From assembly GCA_963822435.1 (NCBI GenBank), contig CAWGHN010000002.1, positions 186,001-250,000 on the forward strand: DNA of 64,000 nucleotides, written 5' to 3'. A program made the translations under genes and the position numbers. Numbering within the stretch: position 1 is the first letter of the stretch; each line of letters begins with the position of its first letter. The notes beneath the pieces were generated by a model. That model did not search any database. It was not told where the DNA came from and was given only the letters and a program-made list of their open reading frames with translations. Source of the DNA: JAUYQR01 sp963822435. Lineage in GTDB: Bacteria > Pseudomonadota > Alphaproteobacteria > Rhodobacterales > Rhodobacteraceae. Shown piece by piece: positions 35,439 to 43,782 of this stretch.

Positions 35439-35629
35439 TTGGCAGAGGTCTTGAACTCGGGGTCTTTGGCCGCTGCGGTCACGCTGTCTGCTAGGGCTGC
35501 CGGAAGGGCGTCACGGCTTTTCATGCCCCGCAGAGCTGCACGGGTCGGCTGGCCCTCGTCTGCTGCATAGTCTGCACGAATGCGGCGGGTCATGGCCGCC
35601 CATTTGTTTTCAATCTGATCCCATTTCAT
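35435..35629 (-). CDS. Small protein coupled to the cyclic glucan synthase gene
   Basis: 64 residues starting MKWDQIENKWAAMTRRIRAD, then charged, helix-forming sequence. The first dozen residues resemble the start of CsbD-family stress proteins (MNxDQIEGxW), but the glycine-rich remainder of CsbD is missing, so this is only a hint. Its stop overlaps the synthase start by four bases, so translation is probably coupled. No membrane segment or signal peptide. Function unknown. Confidence 0.6.
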   Translation of the reverse strand: MKWDQIENKWAAMTRRIRADYAADEGQPTRAALRGMKSRDALPAALADSVTAAAKDPEFKTSAK

Positions 35630-36068
35630 TGCACGTTCCCTTTCCGGTCATGCAGGTGGCCAGAGCCAAGACGCGCCATCTAGCCATCAACGCAAAAATC
35701 TGGCGCGGGTTCCGTCGCGCCGGAGGTCCTCGCGGAAGTGTCAAAAGCCGCACCTGAAAAAAGCCTTGTTCCGGCCGGGCGGCATGGGCGCCACGGTCCG
35801 ATGATGAGACCTTGCAGGCGTGATGCGCTGCTTGGCCGAAACCTTTGTCTGATGGACTTAGTCTAGCATGAAGAGGCACGCCGTGGGTATCGGAATGCGG
35901 CGACGGAGTGCGGCGGAAGGCTGATTCCAGCCGAGCCAGCGCCCTGCCTCCAACGGGGCGGGCGGGCCGTTACAAATGGAAAGCCCGGCGTGATCCGGGC
36001 GTGTCGGAGCGCGTGCCTGGAGGGGCGGCGGAGGTGGTGGCGCGGTGACTGGCTGACGCCAAACTTTC
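35630..36068. other. Gene-free stretch upstream of tRNA-Gly
   Basis: About 440 bases without a credible gene. A minus-strand frame at 35610-35879 has no family likeness and atypical composition. The stretch presumably carries the promoter for the small-protein/glucan-synthase operon; no strong box was seen. Confidence 0.4.
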
Positions 36069-36097
36069 TTGACTGTCCGCCCGCGACCGACTACCTA
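36069..36097 (+). promoter_or_regulatory. Promoter of tRNA-Gly
   Basis: TTGACT (36069-36074), a 17-bp spacer and TACCTA (36092-36097) lie just before the tRNA, with the predicted start about four bases before its first nucleotide. GC-rich sequence between -10 and the gene resembles a stringent discriminator. Confidence 0.75.
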
Positions 36098-36107
36098 ACG
36101 GCCCGAC

Positions 36108-36181
36108 GCGGGCGTTGTGTAATGGTAAGACCTTAGCCTTCCAAGCTAAAGACGCGGGTTCGATTCCCGCCGCCCGCTCCA
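36108..36181 (+). tRNA. tRNA-Gly (anticodon TCC)
   Basis: 74 nt with encoded CCA. The acceptor stem GCGGGCG pairs with CGCCCGC; anticodon stem TTAGC/GCTAA encloses loop CTTCCAA (anticodon TCC); the T arm is GCGGG-TTCGATT-CCCGC. The D loop contains the usual GG in AATGGTAAG. It reads GGA/GGG glycine codons. An imperfect hairpin at about 36200-36229 may terminate it. Confidence 0.97.
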
Positions 36182-36312
36182 CCCTTTCGGATCAGTAGAT
36201 TGGCCAGTGTCTCACGGTGGGACACCTGGCCATGAATAATGATATCAACGGGTTACGTCAGCCCGTTCATTGATTGGCAAGGATTTGTCGGCTTGCCTGC
36301 CGCCGATTGCGA

Positions 36313-37101
36313 CTAGATATTTTCCGCCTGCGGCATGCCAAGCACATGATAGCCGCCATCGACATGGATCACTTCGCCGGTGGTGCAGGCACCGCCCGTC
36401 GAGCAGAGCCAGACGGCGGTGCCGCCAATCGCGTCAAGCGTGGCATTGGCGCGCAGGGGGGCGTTGGCCTCGGTGTGGCGATAGGTGGCGCGGGCGCCAC
36501 CGATGGCCGCACCGGCGAGGGTCTTCATCGGGCCGGGCGAGATCGCGTTGACGCGCACGCCCTGCGGGCCAAGGTCGTTGGCAAGGTAGCGGGTGGCGCT
36601 TTCCAGGGCGGCTTTCGCCACGCCCATGACGTTGTAGTTCGGCACGACCTTGTTCGAACCCTGAAACGTGAGGGTGATGAGCGAGCCGCCCTCAGGCATC
36701 AGTTCGGCCGCGCGGCGCGACACGTCGATGAAGGAAAAGCACGAAATCGTCAGCGAGTTCTGAAAGTTGGCGCGGCTGGTGTTGATGAAGCGGCCCGTCA
36801 GTTCGTTCTTGTCGGAGAACGCGATGGCATGGATCAGGAAATCGAGGCTTCCCCAGCGGGCCTTCAACGCACCGAAGCAGGCGTCGAGGCTTTCGTCGTT
36901 GGTCACATCGACATCGACCAGAAAATCCGATCCGACCGAAGCGGCCAGAGGTTCGACCCGCTTGCCGAACGCCTCGCCCTGATAGCTGAACGCCAGTTCG
37001 GCACCTTCGGCGGCGAGCGCGGACGCAATGCCCCAGGCGATGGAACGTTCGTTCGCCACGCCCATGACAAGCCCGCGCTTGCCCTTCAACAGATCGGCCA
37101 T
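36313..37101 (-). CDS. fabI: Enoyl-[acyl-carrier-protein] reductase (NADH)
   Basis: 262 residues from ATG 37101 (AAGGA eight bases upstream); the frame opens earlier but only with unconserved sequence overlapping fabB. It reduces trans-2-enoyl-ACP in type II fatty-acid synthesis. Seen: RGLVMGVANERSIAWGIA nucleotide loop, and the Tyr-x6-Lys pair in NYNVMGVAKAAL, with the upstream Tyr not clearly kept. VRVNAISPGPMKTLAG and the C-terminal VIHVDGGYHVLGM are typical. It follows fabB by 10 bp in the same operon. Confidence 0.95.
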   Translation of the reverse strand: MADLLKGKRGLVMGVANERSIAWGIASALAAEGAELAFSYQGEAFGKRVEPLAASVGSDFLVDVDVTNDESLDACFGALKARWGSLDFLIHAIAFSDKNELTGRFINTSRANFQNSLTISCFSFIDVSRRAAELMPEGGSLITLTFQGSNKVVPNYNVMGVAKAALESATRYLANDLGPQGVRVNAISPGPMKTLAGAAIGGARATYRHTEANAPLRANATLDAIGGTAVWLCSTGGACTTGEVIHVDGGYHVLGMPQAENI

Positions 37102-37111
37102 GCTGGCGTCC

Positions 37112-38341
37112 TTATGCGAGATATTTCGACATGACGAGGGTGGCGTTGGTGCCACCGAAGCCGAAGGAGTTCGACAGCACGCTGTCAAGTTGCACGCCTT
37201 CGCGCAGCGTCGTCACGATCTCGCCCGCGTCGAGCGCGGGGTCGGGGGTGATGACGTTGGCGGAAGCCGCGATGAAGTTGCCGTTCATCATGATCAGCGA
37301 ATAGATCGCCTCCCACACGCCCGCGCCGCCGAGGCAGTGGCCGGTAAGGGATTTGGTGGACGCGATGGGCGGCGTGGTGCCACGGCCAAAGACGCGGCGG
37401 ATCGCCTCGACCTCGGTGATGTCACCGACGACGGTCGAGGTGCCGTGCGAGTTGATGTAATCAACCTTGCGGTCTTTCGGCAGGGTGGAAAGTGCCAGCC
37501 GCATTGCCCGTTCGCCGCCTTCGCCCGAGGGGGCGACCATGTCGTAGCCGTCGGAGGTGGCGCCGTAGCCGGTAACCTCGCCGTAGATCTTGGCGCCGCG
37601 CGCAAGGGCGTGTTCCAGTTCTTCGAGCACGACGATGCCGCCGCCACCGGCGATGACAAAGCCGTCGCGGTTCGCGTCATAGGTGCGTGATGCGGTTTCG
37701 GGTGCATCGTTGTACTTTGAGGACATCGCCCCCATCGCGTCGAAAAGGCAGGAAAGCGTCCAGTCCAGTTCCTCGCCGCCGCCGGCAAAGACGATGTCCT
37801 GCTTGCCCATCTGGATGAGTTCGGTGCCGTTGCCGATGCAATGGGCCGAGGTGGAGCAAGCGGACGTGATGGAGTAGTTGACGCCGCGGATCTTGAACGG
37901 GGTCGCAAGGCAGGCCGAGACGGTGGAGGACATGCCCTTGGTCACGCCGAACGGGCCGATGCGCTTTGGCGAGCCGGTTTCGCGGACGATGTTATGCGCC
38001 TTGAAGAACGATTTCGTCGACGGGCCGCCGGAGCCGACGATGATGCCCGTGCGGTCGTTCGACACGTCGGCTTCCGAAAGACCGCTGTCCTTCACCGCCT
38101 GATCCATCGCGATGAAGGTGTAGGCCGCACCATCGCCCATGAAGCGCAGGTCGCGCTTGTCGATGTTGTCTTCAAGGCTGATGTTCGGCTGGCCGTGGAC
38201 CCGGCAGCGAAAGCCGTGCTCGGCATAGTCCGGCGCGAACACGATGCCGGACTTGCCAGCGCGGAGCGAGGCTTCGACCTCGGCCGCGTTGTTGCCGATG
38301 GACGACACAATTCCGATCCCGGTGATGACGACACGGCGCAT
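37112..38341 (-). CDS. fabB: Beta-ketoacyl-ACP synthase I
   Basis: 409 residues. Condensing enzyme needed for elongating unsaturated acyl chains made by FabA. Active-site residues are in place: Cys in TSACSTSAHCIG, first His in NSHGTSTVVGD, second His in KSLTGHCLGGAG, and the C-terminal NSFGFGGTNATLVM. AGGAGG precedes ATG 38341 by five bases. The order fabA-fabB-fabI on the minus strand is the common alphaproteobacterial arrangement, although 294 bp separate fabA from fabB here. Confidence 0.96.
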   Translation of the reverse strand: MRRVVITGIGIVSSIGNNAAEVEASLRAGKSGIVFAPDYAEHGFRCRVHGQPNISLEDNIDKRDLRFMGDGAAYTFIAMDQAVKDSGLSEADVSNDRTGIIVGSGGPSTKSFFKAHNIVRETGSPKRIGPFGVTKGMSSTVSACLATPFKIRGVNYSITSACSTSAHCIGNGTELIQMGKQDIVFAGGGEELDWTLSCLFDAMGAMSSKYNDAPETASRTYDANRDGFVIAGGGGIVVLEELEHALARGAKIYGEVTGYGATSDGYDMVAPSGEGGERAMRLALSTLPKDRKVDYINSHGTSTVVGDITEVEAIRRVFGRGTTPPIASTKSLTGHCLGGAGVWEAIYSLIMMNGNFIAASANVITPDPALDAGEIVTTLREGVQLDSVLSNSFGFGGTNATLVMSKYLA

Positions 38342-38635
38342 GGGGCCTCCTGAAACTTTGTTCTGGACTGTTTAGGGCAGAGGGGGGGAGGGGGCAAGGA
38401 GGTTGGGGATCATGGCATCCGTCAACTGTCCGGTGACCGCGCTGACGATGCCGTTGGAGTGGTGTCCGCACTCAAGGCGCTTGCGCCGGCGGCCCGCGTC
38501 CGATCGCCCCCACAGGCGGACGTTTTGCGGCGTCAGCCGGCACACTGGCGTCGGAGGAGCTGACCCATAAACTGCGAAAAACCGTCGGAGTTGCGTCCAC
38601 CCGGCGGTCAGACGCGGCCCTCGGTCCGGAACCGG
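38342..38635. other. Gap between fabA and fabB
   Basis: 294 bases without a gene. It has a purine-rich stretch next to fabB (its ribosome site) and no clear hairpin or promoter that I can support. The length hints that fabB-fabI may have their own promoter. Confidence 0.4.
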
Positions 38636-39145
38636 TCACGCCTCGCTGAGCGCAACCTTCATGTCTTTCACAAGGTAGATCACCTCGCCGTCGGCTTCCA
38701 CACGCCCATCGGCAACGCCCATCGTCAGGCGGCGGGTGGTCAGCGCCTTGGTGAAATCGACGTAGTAGGTGAGCTTCTTGCGGTCAGGGCGGACCATGCC
38801 GGTCAGTTTGACCTCACCGACGCCAAGCGCGTAGCCGCGCCCCTGCCAGCCGCGCCAGCCGAGGTTGAAGCCAGTGAGCTGCCAGAGCCCGTCAAGGCCG
38901 AGGCAGCCGGGCATGATCGGGTTGCCGGGAAAGTGGCAGGCAAAGAACCACAGGTCAGGCGTGATGTCGAATTCGGCCACGACATGGCCTTTGCCGTGTT
39001 CGCCGCGGTCTTCGGAGATGTCGGTGATGCGGTCCATCATCAGCATCGGCGGCGCGGGAAGTTGCGCGTTGCCGGGGCCGAAAAGTTCGCCACGAGAGCA
39101 GGCGAGCAGCGCCTCCTTGTCGAAACTGGTGGGGTAAGACGCCAT
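38636..39145 (-). CDS. fabA: 3-hydroxydecanoyl-ACP dehydratase/isomerase
   Basis: 169 residues, normal for FabA. It dehydrates 3-hydroxydecanoyl-ACP and isomerises the product to cis-3-decenoyl-ACP, the branch point to unsaturated fatty acids. The hot-dog active site is CHFPGNPIMPGCLGLDGLWQ, with the catalytic His and Asp. MLMMDRITDI and GEVKLTGMVRPDRK are family-typical. In relatives irr lies directly upstream; here an MFS transporter gene intervenes. Confidence 0.96.
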   Translation of the reverse strand: MASYPTSFDKEALLACSRGELFGPGNAQLPAPPMLMMDRITDISEDRGEHGKGHVVAEFDITPDLWFFACHFPGNPIMPGCLGLDGLWQLTGFNLGWRGWQGRGYALGVGEVKLTGMVRPDRKKLTYYVDFTKALTTRRLTMGVADGRVEADGEVIYLVKDMKVALSEA

Positions 39146-39241
39146 CCCTTGCGGTCCTTCGATATGCCTTTCGCCCTACCTAGCATCCGGCTGCGAAGGG
39201 TGGCAAGTCTGGCTGCCTGAGCGAGGGAGGATGGCACGGCG

Positions 39242-40486
39242 ATGGCGGCACTCGGGCGGTTCATACTGGCCAGCGGGATGACCAATCTGGCCGATGGCAT
39301 CGCGATGGTGGCCTGGGCGTGGATCGCGTCCTTGCTGACGCGCGAGCCGTTGCTGGTGGCGCTGATGCCGGTGGCGCTGCGGTTGCCGTGGTTTCTGCTG
39401 GCGCTGCCGGCGGGGGTGGTGACCGACCGGGTGGACCGGCGGCGGCTGATCATGTGGATGGATGTGCTGCGGGGGCTGGCGTTCGCAGGGGCGGCGCTGG
39501 CGATCTGGGTGGCGCTGCCGTTGGCCTCGGCACCGCAGGCGGGCATTTCGTCGCCGGGGCTTTACTGGGCGCTGACGGTGGCGGCCTTTGCCGTGGGTGC
39601 GGCGGAGGTGTTCCGCGACAATGCCGCGCAGACGATGCTGCCGTCTTTGGTGCCGCACGACCAGTTGGAGCGGGCAAACGGGCGGCTGTGGAGTGCGGAG
39701 TTGCTGACCAACGCGATGATCGGCCCGGCGTTAGGGGCGGTTCTGATCGCGGCGTGGCTGCCGTTGGCGTTTGGGGTGAATGCAGCGGCCTACGGGCTGG
39801 CGGTGGTGTTGGTGGCGGGGATCGCCGGGCAGTTCCGTCCCGAACAGCGCACGGTGCGCAACTGGCGGGCCGAGCTTGGCGAGGGGTTGGCCTTCCTGCG
39901 GGGCAAGCCCTTGCTGCGCACGCTGGCCTGGACCACGGGCATCTGGAACCTGCTTTACCAGATGGTCGCGATTGGCGTGGTGCTGCACGCGCAGGAAAAC
40001 CTGGGTCTGTCGGCAGAGGCTTACGGGTTGACGCTTGCGGGTGGTGCAATCGGCGGGATTGCGGGCGCCTTGGCGGGGGAGCGCCTTGCCAAGGCGTTTG
40101 GTCCGGCGCGAACCATGCCGCTGGCATTGTCGATATCGGCGCCGTGCTTTGCCCTGATTGCGGTGGCGCCCGGGCCGGTGACACTGGGCCTGTGCTTCGC
40201 CGCGATGCAGTTTTCGGGCTATGTCTGGGACATCGTGTCGGTCAGCACGCGCCAGCGGATGATCCCCGATGCGCTGCGCGGCCGGGTCAACAGCCTGTAT
40301 CGGCTTTTGGCGTGGGGCATGATGCCCTTGGGGCTGGTGCTTTCGGGCCTGACGGTCAGTCTGGCCGAAACGGTCATACCCCGCACGGAGGCGTTGACGC
40401 TGCCGTTCTGGCTGGCCGCAGCCGGAGCGCTGGTGCTGACTCTGGCGGTCTGGCGGCCCATTCAGCGCGGCTTCACGGCAAGCTGA
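39242..40486 (+). CDS. MFS transporter, EntS-like
   Basis: 414 residues with about 12 hydrophobic segments. The MFS loop motif follows helix 2-3 as AGVVTDRVDRRRLIMW, and a second, weaker copy is GERLAKAFGPAR. The layout and segment RVNSLYRLLAWGMMPLG resemble EntS-type drug or siderophore exporters. It lies between fabA and irr, so an iron-related substrate is conceivable but not shown. The stop is about 84 bp before the irr start. Confidence 0.82.
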   Translation: MAALGRFILASGMTNLADGIAMVAWAWIASLLTREPLLVALMPVALRLPWFLLALPAGVVTDRVDRRRLIMWMDVLRGLAFAGAALAIWVALPLASAPQAGISSPGLYWALTVAAFAVGAAEVFRDNAAQTMLPSLVPHDQLERANGRLWSAELLTNAMIGPALGAVLIAAWLPLAFGVNAAAYGLAVVLVAGIAGQFRPEQRTVRNWRAELGEGLAFLRGKPLLRTLAWTTGIWNLLYQMVAIGVVLHAQENLGLSAEAYGLTLAGGAIGGIAGALAGERLAKAFGPARTMPLALSISAPCFALIAVAPGPVTLGLCFAAMQFSGYVWDIVSVSTRQRMIPDALRGRVNSLYRLLAWGMMPLGLVLSGLTVSLAETVIPRTEALTLPFWLAAAGALVLTLAVWRPIQRGFTAS

Positions 40487-40508
40487 CCGCGGCCCGCATT
40501 GAAACCGG

Positions 40509-40538
40509 TTGAAAATGGCGGGTTCAGCGCCCTATATC
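40509..40538 (+). promoter_or_regulatory. Promoter of irr
   Basis: TTGAAA (40509-40514) and TATATC (40533-40538), spacer 18 bp, about 32 bp before the GTG start of irr. Confidence 0.6.
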
Positions 40539-40569
40539 TGCACAGGCAGATCAAGGGGGCAGCACGAGA

Positions 40570-40983
40570 GTGGGCATCGCGGAGCGCGGAGCGGATTGGC
40601 TGAAGACCGGCGGGCTTCGCCCGACGCGGCAGCGGCTTGCCCTTGCATCCCTTTTGGTGGGCGACGGGCAGAACCGCCATGTCACCGCGGAAAGCCTGTT
40701 CGCACTGTCGTCCGCGACGGGCGAGAAGGTCAGCCTTGCGACCGTCTACAACACCCTGCGCGCGTTTTGCGATGCGGGGTTGATGAACGAGGTCGTGGTT
40801 GACGGGTCGAAAAGCTATTTCGACACGCGGATGGACGACCATCCGCATTTCTATTGGGAAGACAGCCACACGCTGACCGACGCCCCGGCGGAAGAGCTGG
40901 AGATCGCGTCGTTGCCGCAGGTGCCGGACGGCATGGAAGTGGCGCGGGTGGATGTCGTGATCCGGCTGCGCCGCGCCGGTTGA
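40570..40983 (+). CDS. irr: Irr-type Fur-family iron response regulator
   Basis: 137 residues from GTG 40570. The Fur-like winged helix is seen as GLRPTRQRLALASLLVG and VSLATVYNTLRAFCDAGLMNEV; the dimer/heme region has DDHPHFYWED and AEELEIASLPQVPDGM. The short HPHFY motif and C-terminus fit Irr, which represses or activates iron genes at iron-control elements under heme control, rather than Fur or Zur. The N-terminal heme regulatory motif of Bradyrhizobium Irr is absent. A desaturase gene converges from downstream. Confidence 0.85.
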   Translation: MGIAERGADWLKTGGLRPTRQRLALASLLVGDGQNRHVTAESLFALSSATGEKVSLATVYNTLRAFCDAGLMNEVVVDGSKSYFDTRMDDHPHFYWEDSHTLTDAPAEELEIASLPQVPDGMEVARVDVVIRLRRAG

Positions 40984-40989
40984 CGCGCG

Positions 40990-42018
40990 TCAGGCGTTCA
41001 TCGCCCGGCGTGCGTCGCGCCAGCCCAAGAGACGGCGGCTTTTCTCGTCCCACAGGTGCAGTCGGGCGTTGACCAGGCTTTGCCGGATGGTCATGCGCTG
41101 CGCCTCGGCCAGCGGCGGATGGTCGCGCAACACCTCGGGCAGGCGGTAAAACGGCAGGCGGCTTTGCAGGTGGTGGACGTGGTGCATGCCGAGGTTGGCG
41201 GTCAGCCATTGCAAGGGTTGCGGCAGGACGTAATGCGACGAGCCGTGCAGGGCCGCATCGTGCAGCGACCAGTCGGGTTCGTGATCCCAATGCGCGGTTT
41301 CGAACTGGTGCTGGACGTAAAAGAGCCACACGCCGATCGTGGCGCCGACCAGAACCGACGGCAACCAGACGGCAAAGATCGCGGTGAAGCCGCCAAGGAA
41401 CCAAAGCCCGACCAGCACCGCCAGAAGGCAGATGTTGGTGGCCATCGCAGAGACCCAGTAGGTCATCCCGGCCTTCATCAGGCCGATCGGCAGGCGGTTG
41501 TTCAGCACGAACAGCCACGCCGGGCCAAGGCCGAACATCACGGCGGGGTTGCGGTACAACCGGTAACCGAGGCGACCCCAGCGACCACGCGCAGAGTATT
41601 CGGCCACGGTCAGGGTCATCACGTCGCCGATGCCGCGACGGTCAAGGTTGCCGGCGTTGGAATGGTGCAGCGCATGCAGCCGACGCCAGACGTCATAGGG
41701 TGTAAGGGTCAGGCAGCCAAGCGCGCGACCGACCCAGTCGTTCCAGCTGCGTTCGGCGAAAAAGGCATTGTGGCCGCAATCATGCTGGATGGCAAAGAGC
41801 CGCACGAGGAAGAACCCGATCGGGACGGCCATCGCAAGCCCCGCATACCAGTGCCAGTGCAGGGCAACCACGGCCACGGCCCAAAGCGCGAAGAAGCCGA
41901 CAAGCGTGATGCCAAGCTCCCATAGGCTGCGGAGGGTCGATGGGGCGCGGTAGCGGGCGAGGATGGCCACCCAGTCGCGGGCGGCCACGGGGCCGGTGGT
42001 CGAATGTTCGGTAGTCAC
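40990..42018 (-). CDS. Fatty-acid desaturase
   Basis: 342 residues, an integral membrane di-iron enzyme. The three histidine boxes are present: HDCGH near residue 79, HALHH near 115 and HHVHH near 277. Four or more hydrophobic segments surround them. The box spacing fits acyl-lipid omega-6/delta-12-type desaturases (DesA-like); position of the new double bond cannot be told from sequence. The 7-bp gap to convergent irr leaves little room for a terminator. FabA already makes monounsaturated chains, so this enzyme may supply temperature adaptation. Confidence 0.88.
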   Translation of the reverse strand: MTTEHSTTGPVAARDWVAILARYRAPSTLRSLWELGITLVGFFALWAVAVVALHWHWYAGLAMAVPIGFFLVRLFAIQHDCGHNAFFAERSWNDWVGRALGCLTLTPYDVWRRLHALHHSNAGNLDRRGIGDVMTLTVAEYSARGRWGRLGYRLYRNPAVMFGLGPAWLFVLNNRLPIGLMKAGMTYWVSAMATNICLLAVLVGLWFLGGFTAIFAVWLPSVLVGATIGVWLFYVQHQFETAHWDHEPDWSLHDAALHGSSHYVLPQPLQWLTANLGMHHVHHLQSRLPFYRLPEVLRDHPPLAEAQRMTIRQSLVNARLHLWDEKSRRLLGWRDARRAMNA

Positions 42019-42151
42019 TTCCAGCCTTTCGATTGCGTCAGGGTTCTTATCGCGGATTGCGGCGGGCGCATAGCCCTTCGCGGCAAGATGACGCTGGCAG
42101 AGGCCCTAGGGGCGCGGGAGAGCGCCGATGGCGCCCCCCCGCTGAGGTGGG

Positions 42152-42691
42152 TCACTTCGGCACGAGGACGGTGTCGATGACGTGGATCACGCCGTTCGAC
42201 TGGTCGACATCGGCGATGGTGATGGTGCCGATGTTGCGCGATTCCGAGTAGACCATCGCCTTGTTGCCGCGGAATTTCACCGACAATGCATCACCCGACA
42301 GCGTTTGCAGGTTGGCATAGCCATCGCTGCCCACCTTGGCGCGCAGATCGGCCAGTTTCAGATCGCCGGCGACGACATGCGCCGTCAGCACCTTGGTCAG
42401 CATGGCCTTGTTTTCAGGCTTGAGGAGCGTGTCGACGGTGCCAGCGGGCAGGGCTGCAAAGGCGTCGTTGACGGGGGCGAAGACGGTGAACGGGCCGGGG
42501 CCCATCAGCGCGTCGACAAGGCCTGCGGCCTTGACGGCGGCGACGAGGGTGGTGTGGTCGGCCGAGTTCACGGCGTTTTCGACGATGTTCTTTTCCTCAT
42601 ACATCGGCGCGCCGCCGACGTTGGGGTTGGCGGCAAAGGCGGCCTGAGCGAAGCAGGCGAGGGCGGCGGCGGTCAAGAATTTGGCAGACAT
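42152..42691 (-). CDS. Secreted fasciclin (FAS1) domain protein
   Basis: 179 residues. A signal peptide ends at AQAAFAANP. One FAS1 domain fills the rest, with HTTLVAAVKAAGLVDALMG, the H1 box FTVFAPVNDAFAAL, and the C-terminal YxH-like NGVIHVIDTVLVPK. Such proteins are extracytoplasmic adhesion or polymer-associated proteins. A MYEEKNIVENAVNSADH lead segment is common in proteobacterial versions. Regulation and partners are not evident. Confidence 0.93.
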   Translation of the reverse strand: MSAKFLTAAALACFAQAAFAANPNVGGAPMYEEKNIVENAVNSADHTTLVAAVKAAGLVDALMGPGPFTVFAPVNDAFAALPAGTVDTLLKPENKAMLTKVLTAHVVAGDLKLADLRAKVGSDGYANLQTLSGDALSVKFRGNKAMVYSESRNIGTITIADVDQSNGVIHVIDTVLVPK

Positions 42692-42794
42692 GGGTCACTC
42701 CCTTGAGATGAAGCCGGGCCATCCGGCTGTTTCATGCCAAGAGCTACGGGAGGGGTTCGGGCGAAGTTTCGGGGTGACGATCACGGATGCGTGA

Positions 42795-43664
42795 TCAGAA
42801 CCACTGCCCCGGTTCCATCAGGCCAAGGTCGAGAAGTTGCTGGCTGTGCCAGGTGAACGGAACGGAGTTGTGCCAGTGAAAGGTCGGGATGGCATAGCGC
42901 GACCCTGGGTTGGTGCGCAACGCCTTTGCGGTCCGAAATGAACAGACGGCGGCCGTCAGGTTGTTGTGCCAGGGGCAGGCGTAGGTATTCATCTCGTCTT
43001 CGTTCAGGGTGAAATCGGGCGCAAGGCGAAGCCCCTTTTTCGCGCGAAACAGCGAGATGCGGTCGATCTTGCGGCGCGGCCAGGGGATATGTTCCTCGAA
43101 CCGCCAGCGCAGGCCGCCGAAGAAATCAAGCTGGCGGTCCTTTGGTTCCCAATCCTTCGTGGCGTCCTTGCGGGCGAGGGAGAAGTAGCCCGAGCGGTCA
43201 AGATGCGCGTCGTCCAGCGCCACGGCGTTGGGGTGGCGGTCAAGGTTGCTGGCGTAAAGGTCGACCACATAGGTCAGCATCGCGTCGCGCCGTTCTTCGG
43301 CGTGGAAGGCCAGCATCTCGCGGACGCTGCGGGTTTCGCAGAACGGGTGGAACAGAAACTCGGCGTTGTAGCAGTAGTAGATCCACGAGCCGGCGCAGGC
43401 GTCGATGAAGGCGTTGACGGCGGTGGGCAGTGCGGCTTCGGCAAACACGTCATGGGTGACGGTGTGGACCACGCCTTCCAGGTCTTCCGGCAGCACCACG
43501 CCTTCGGGGCCAAGCAGAACCACCTCGCGGAAGCCTGCCTTCAGGTGGTGGGCCAAGGTTTCGGCAAGGGCCGTGGCATCCTCGGCCATGATGATGCAGA
43601 GCGGTCCGTTCGACAGCGCGGGCGCCGAGCGCGACAGAAGATCGGCAATCGAGGTATAGCGCAT
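42795..43664 (-). CDS. Uncharacterised conserved protein
   Basis: 289 residues, soluble, no signal peptide or membrane helix. Features seen: an N-terminal LCIIMAEDATALAETLAHHL and VVLLGPEGVVL that could be a nucleotide-sugar-type beta-alpha unit, YYCYNAEFLFHPFC, a run rich in Trp and Arg (LRWRFEEHIPWPRRKIDR) and a C-terminal HWHNSVPFTWHSQQL. It may be a divergent glycosyltransferase-2-like protein, but key DxD motifs are unconvincing. It is divergent from miaB with about 118 bp between. Confidence 0.65.
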   Translation of the reverse strand: MRYTSIADLLSRSAPALSNGPLCIIMAEDATALAETLAHHLKAGFREVVLLGPEGVVLPEDLEGVVHTVTHDVFAEAALPTAVNAFIDACAGSWIYYCYNAEFLFHPFCETRSVREMLAFHAEERRDAMLTYVVDLYASNLDRHPNAVALDDAHLDRSGYFSLARKDATKDWEPKDRQLDFFGGLRWRFEEHIPWPRRKIDRISLFRAKKGLRLAPDFTLNEDEMNTYACPWHNNLTAAVCSFRTAKALRTNPGSRYAIPTFHWHNSVPFTWHSQQLLDLGLMEPGQWF

Positions 43665-43782
43665 GACGGTCCCTTGCCCGAGGCGCGGCCAAGGTGGTTC
43701 AGCGAGGCGCGCAATGCAAGGGGCGCGCGGTTGCGAAGGTGCGCGGTTTCAGGCTAAAAGCCCCCGTCCCGGAGAGAGTGTG

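Noticed and set aside
36108..36181. tRNA-Gly as a phage or island attachment site
   Set aside because: No integrase gene and no second copy of the tRNA 3' end was seen in the window.
35970..36182. 70-codon minus-strand frame starting MERAAGIEPASLAWK
   Set aside because: This is the well-known false protein made from the antisense of a tRNA gene (tRNA-Gly at 36108-36181).
36313..37188. Longer fabI start at 37188
   Set aside because: The extra residues are unconserved and overlap fabB; ATG 37101 has a well-placed ribosome site.
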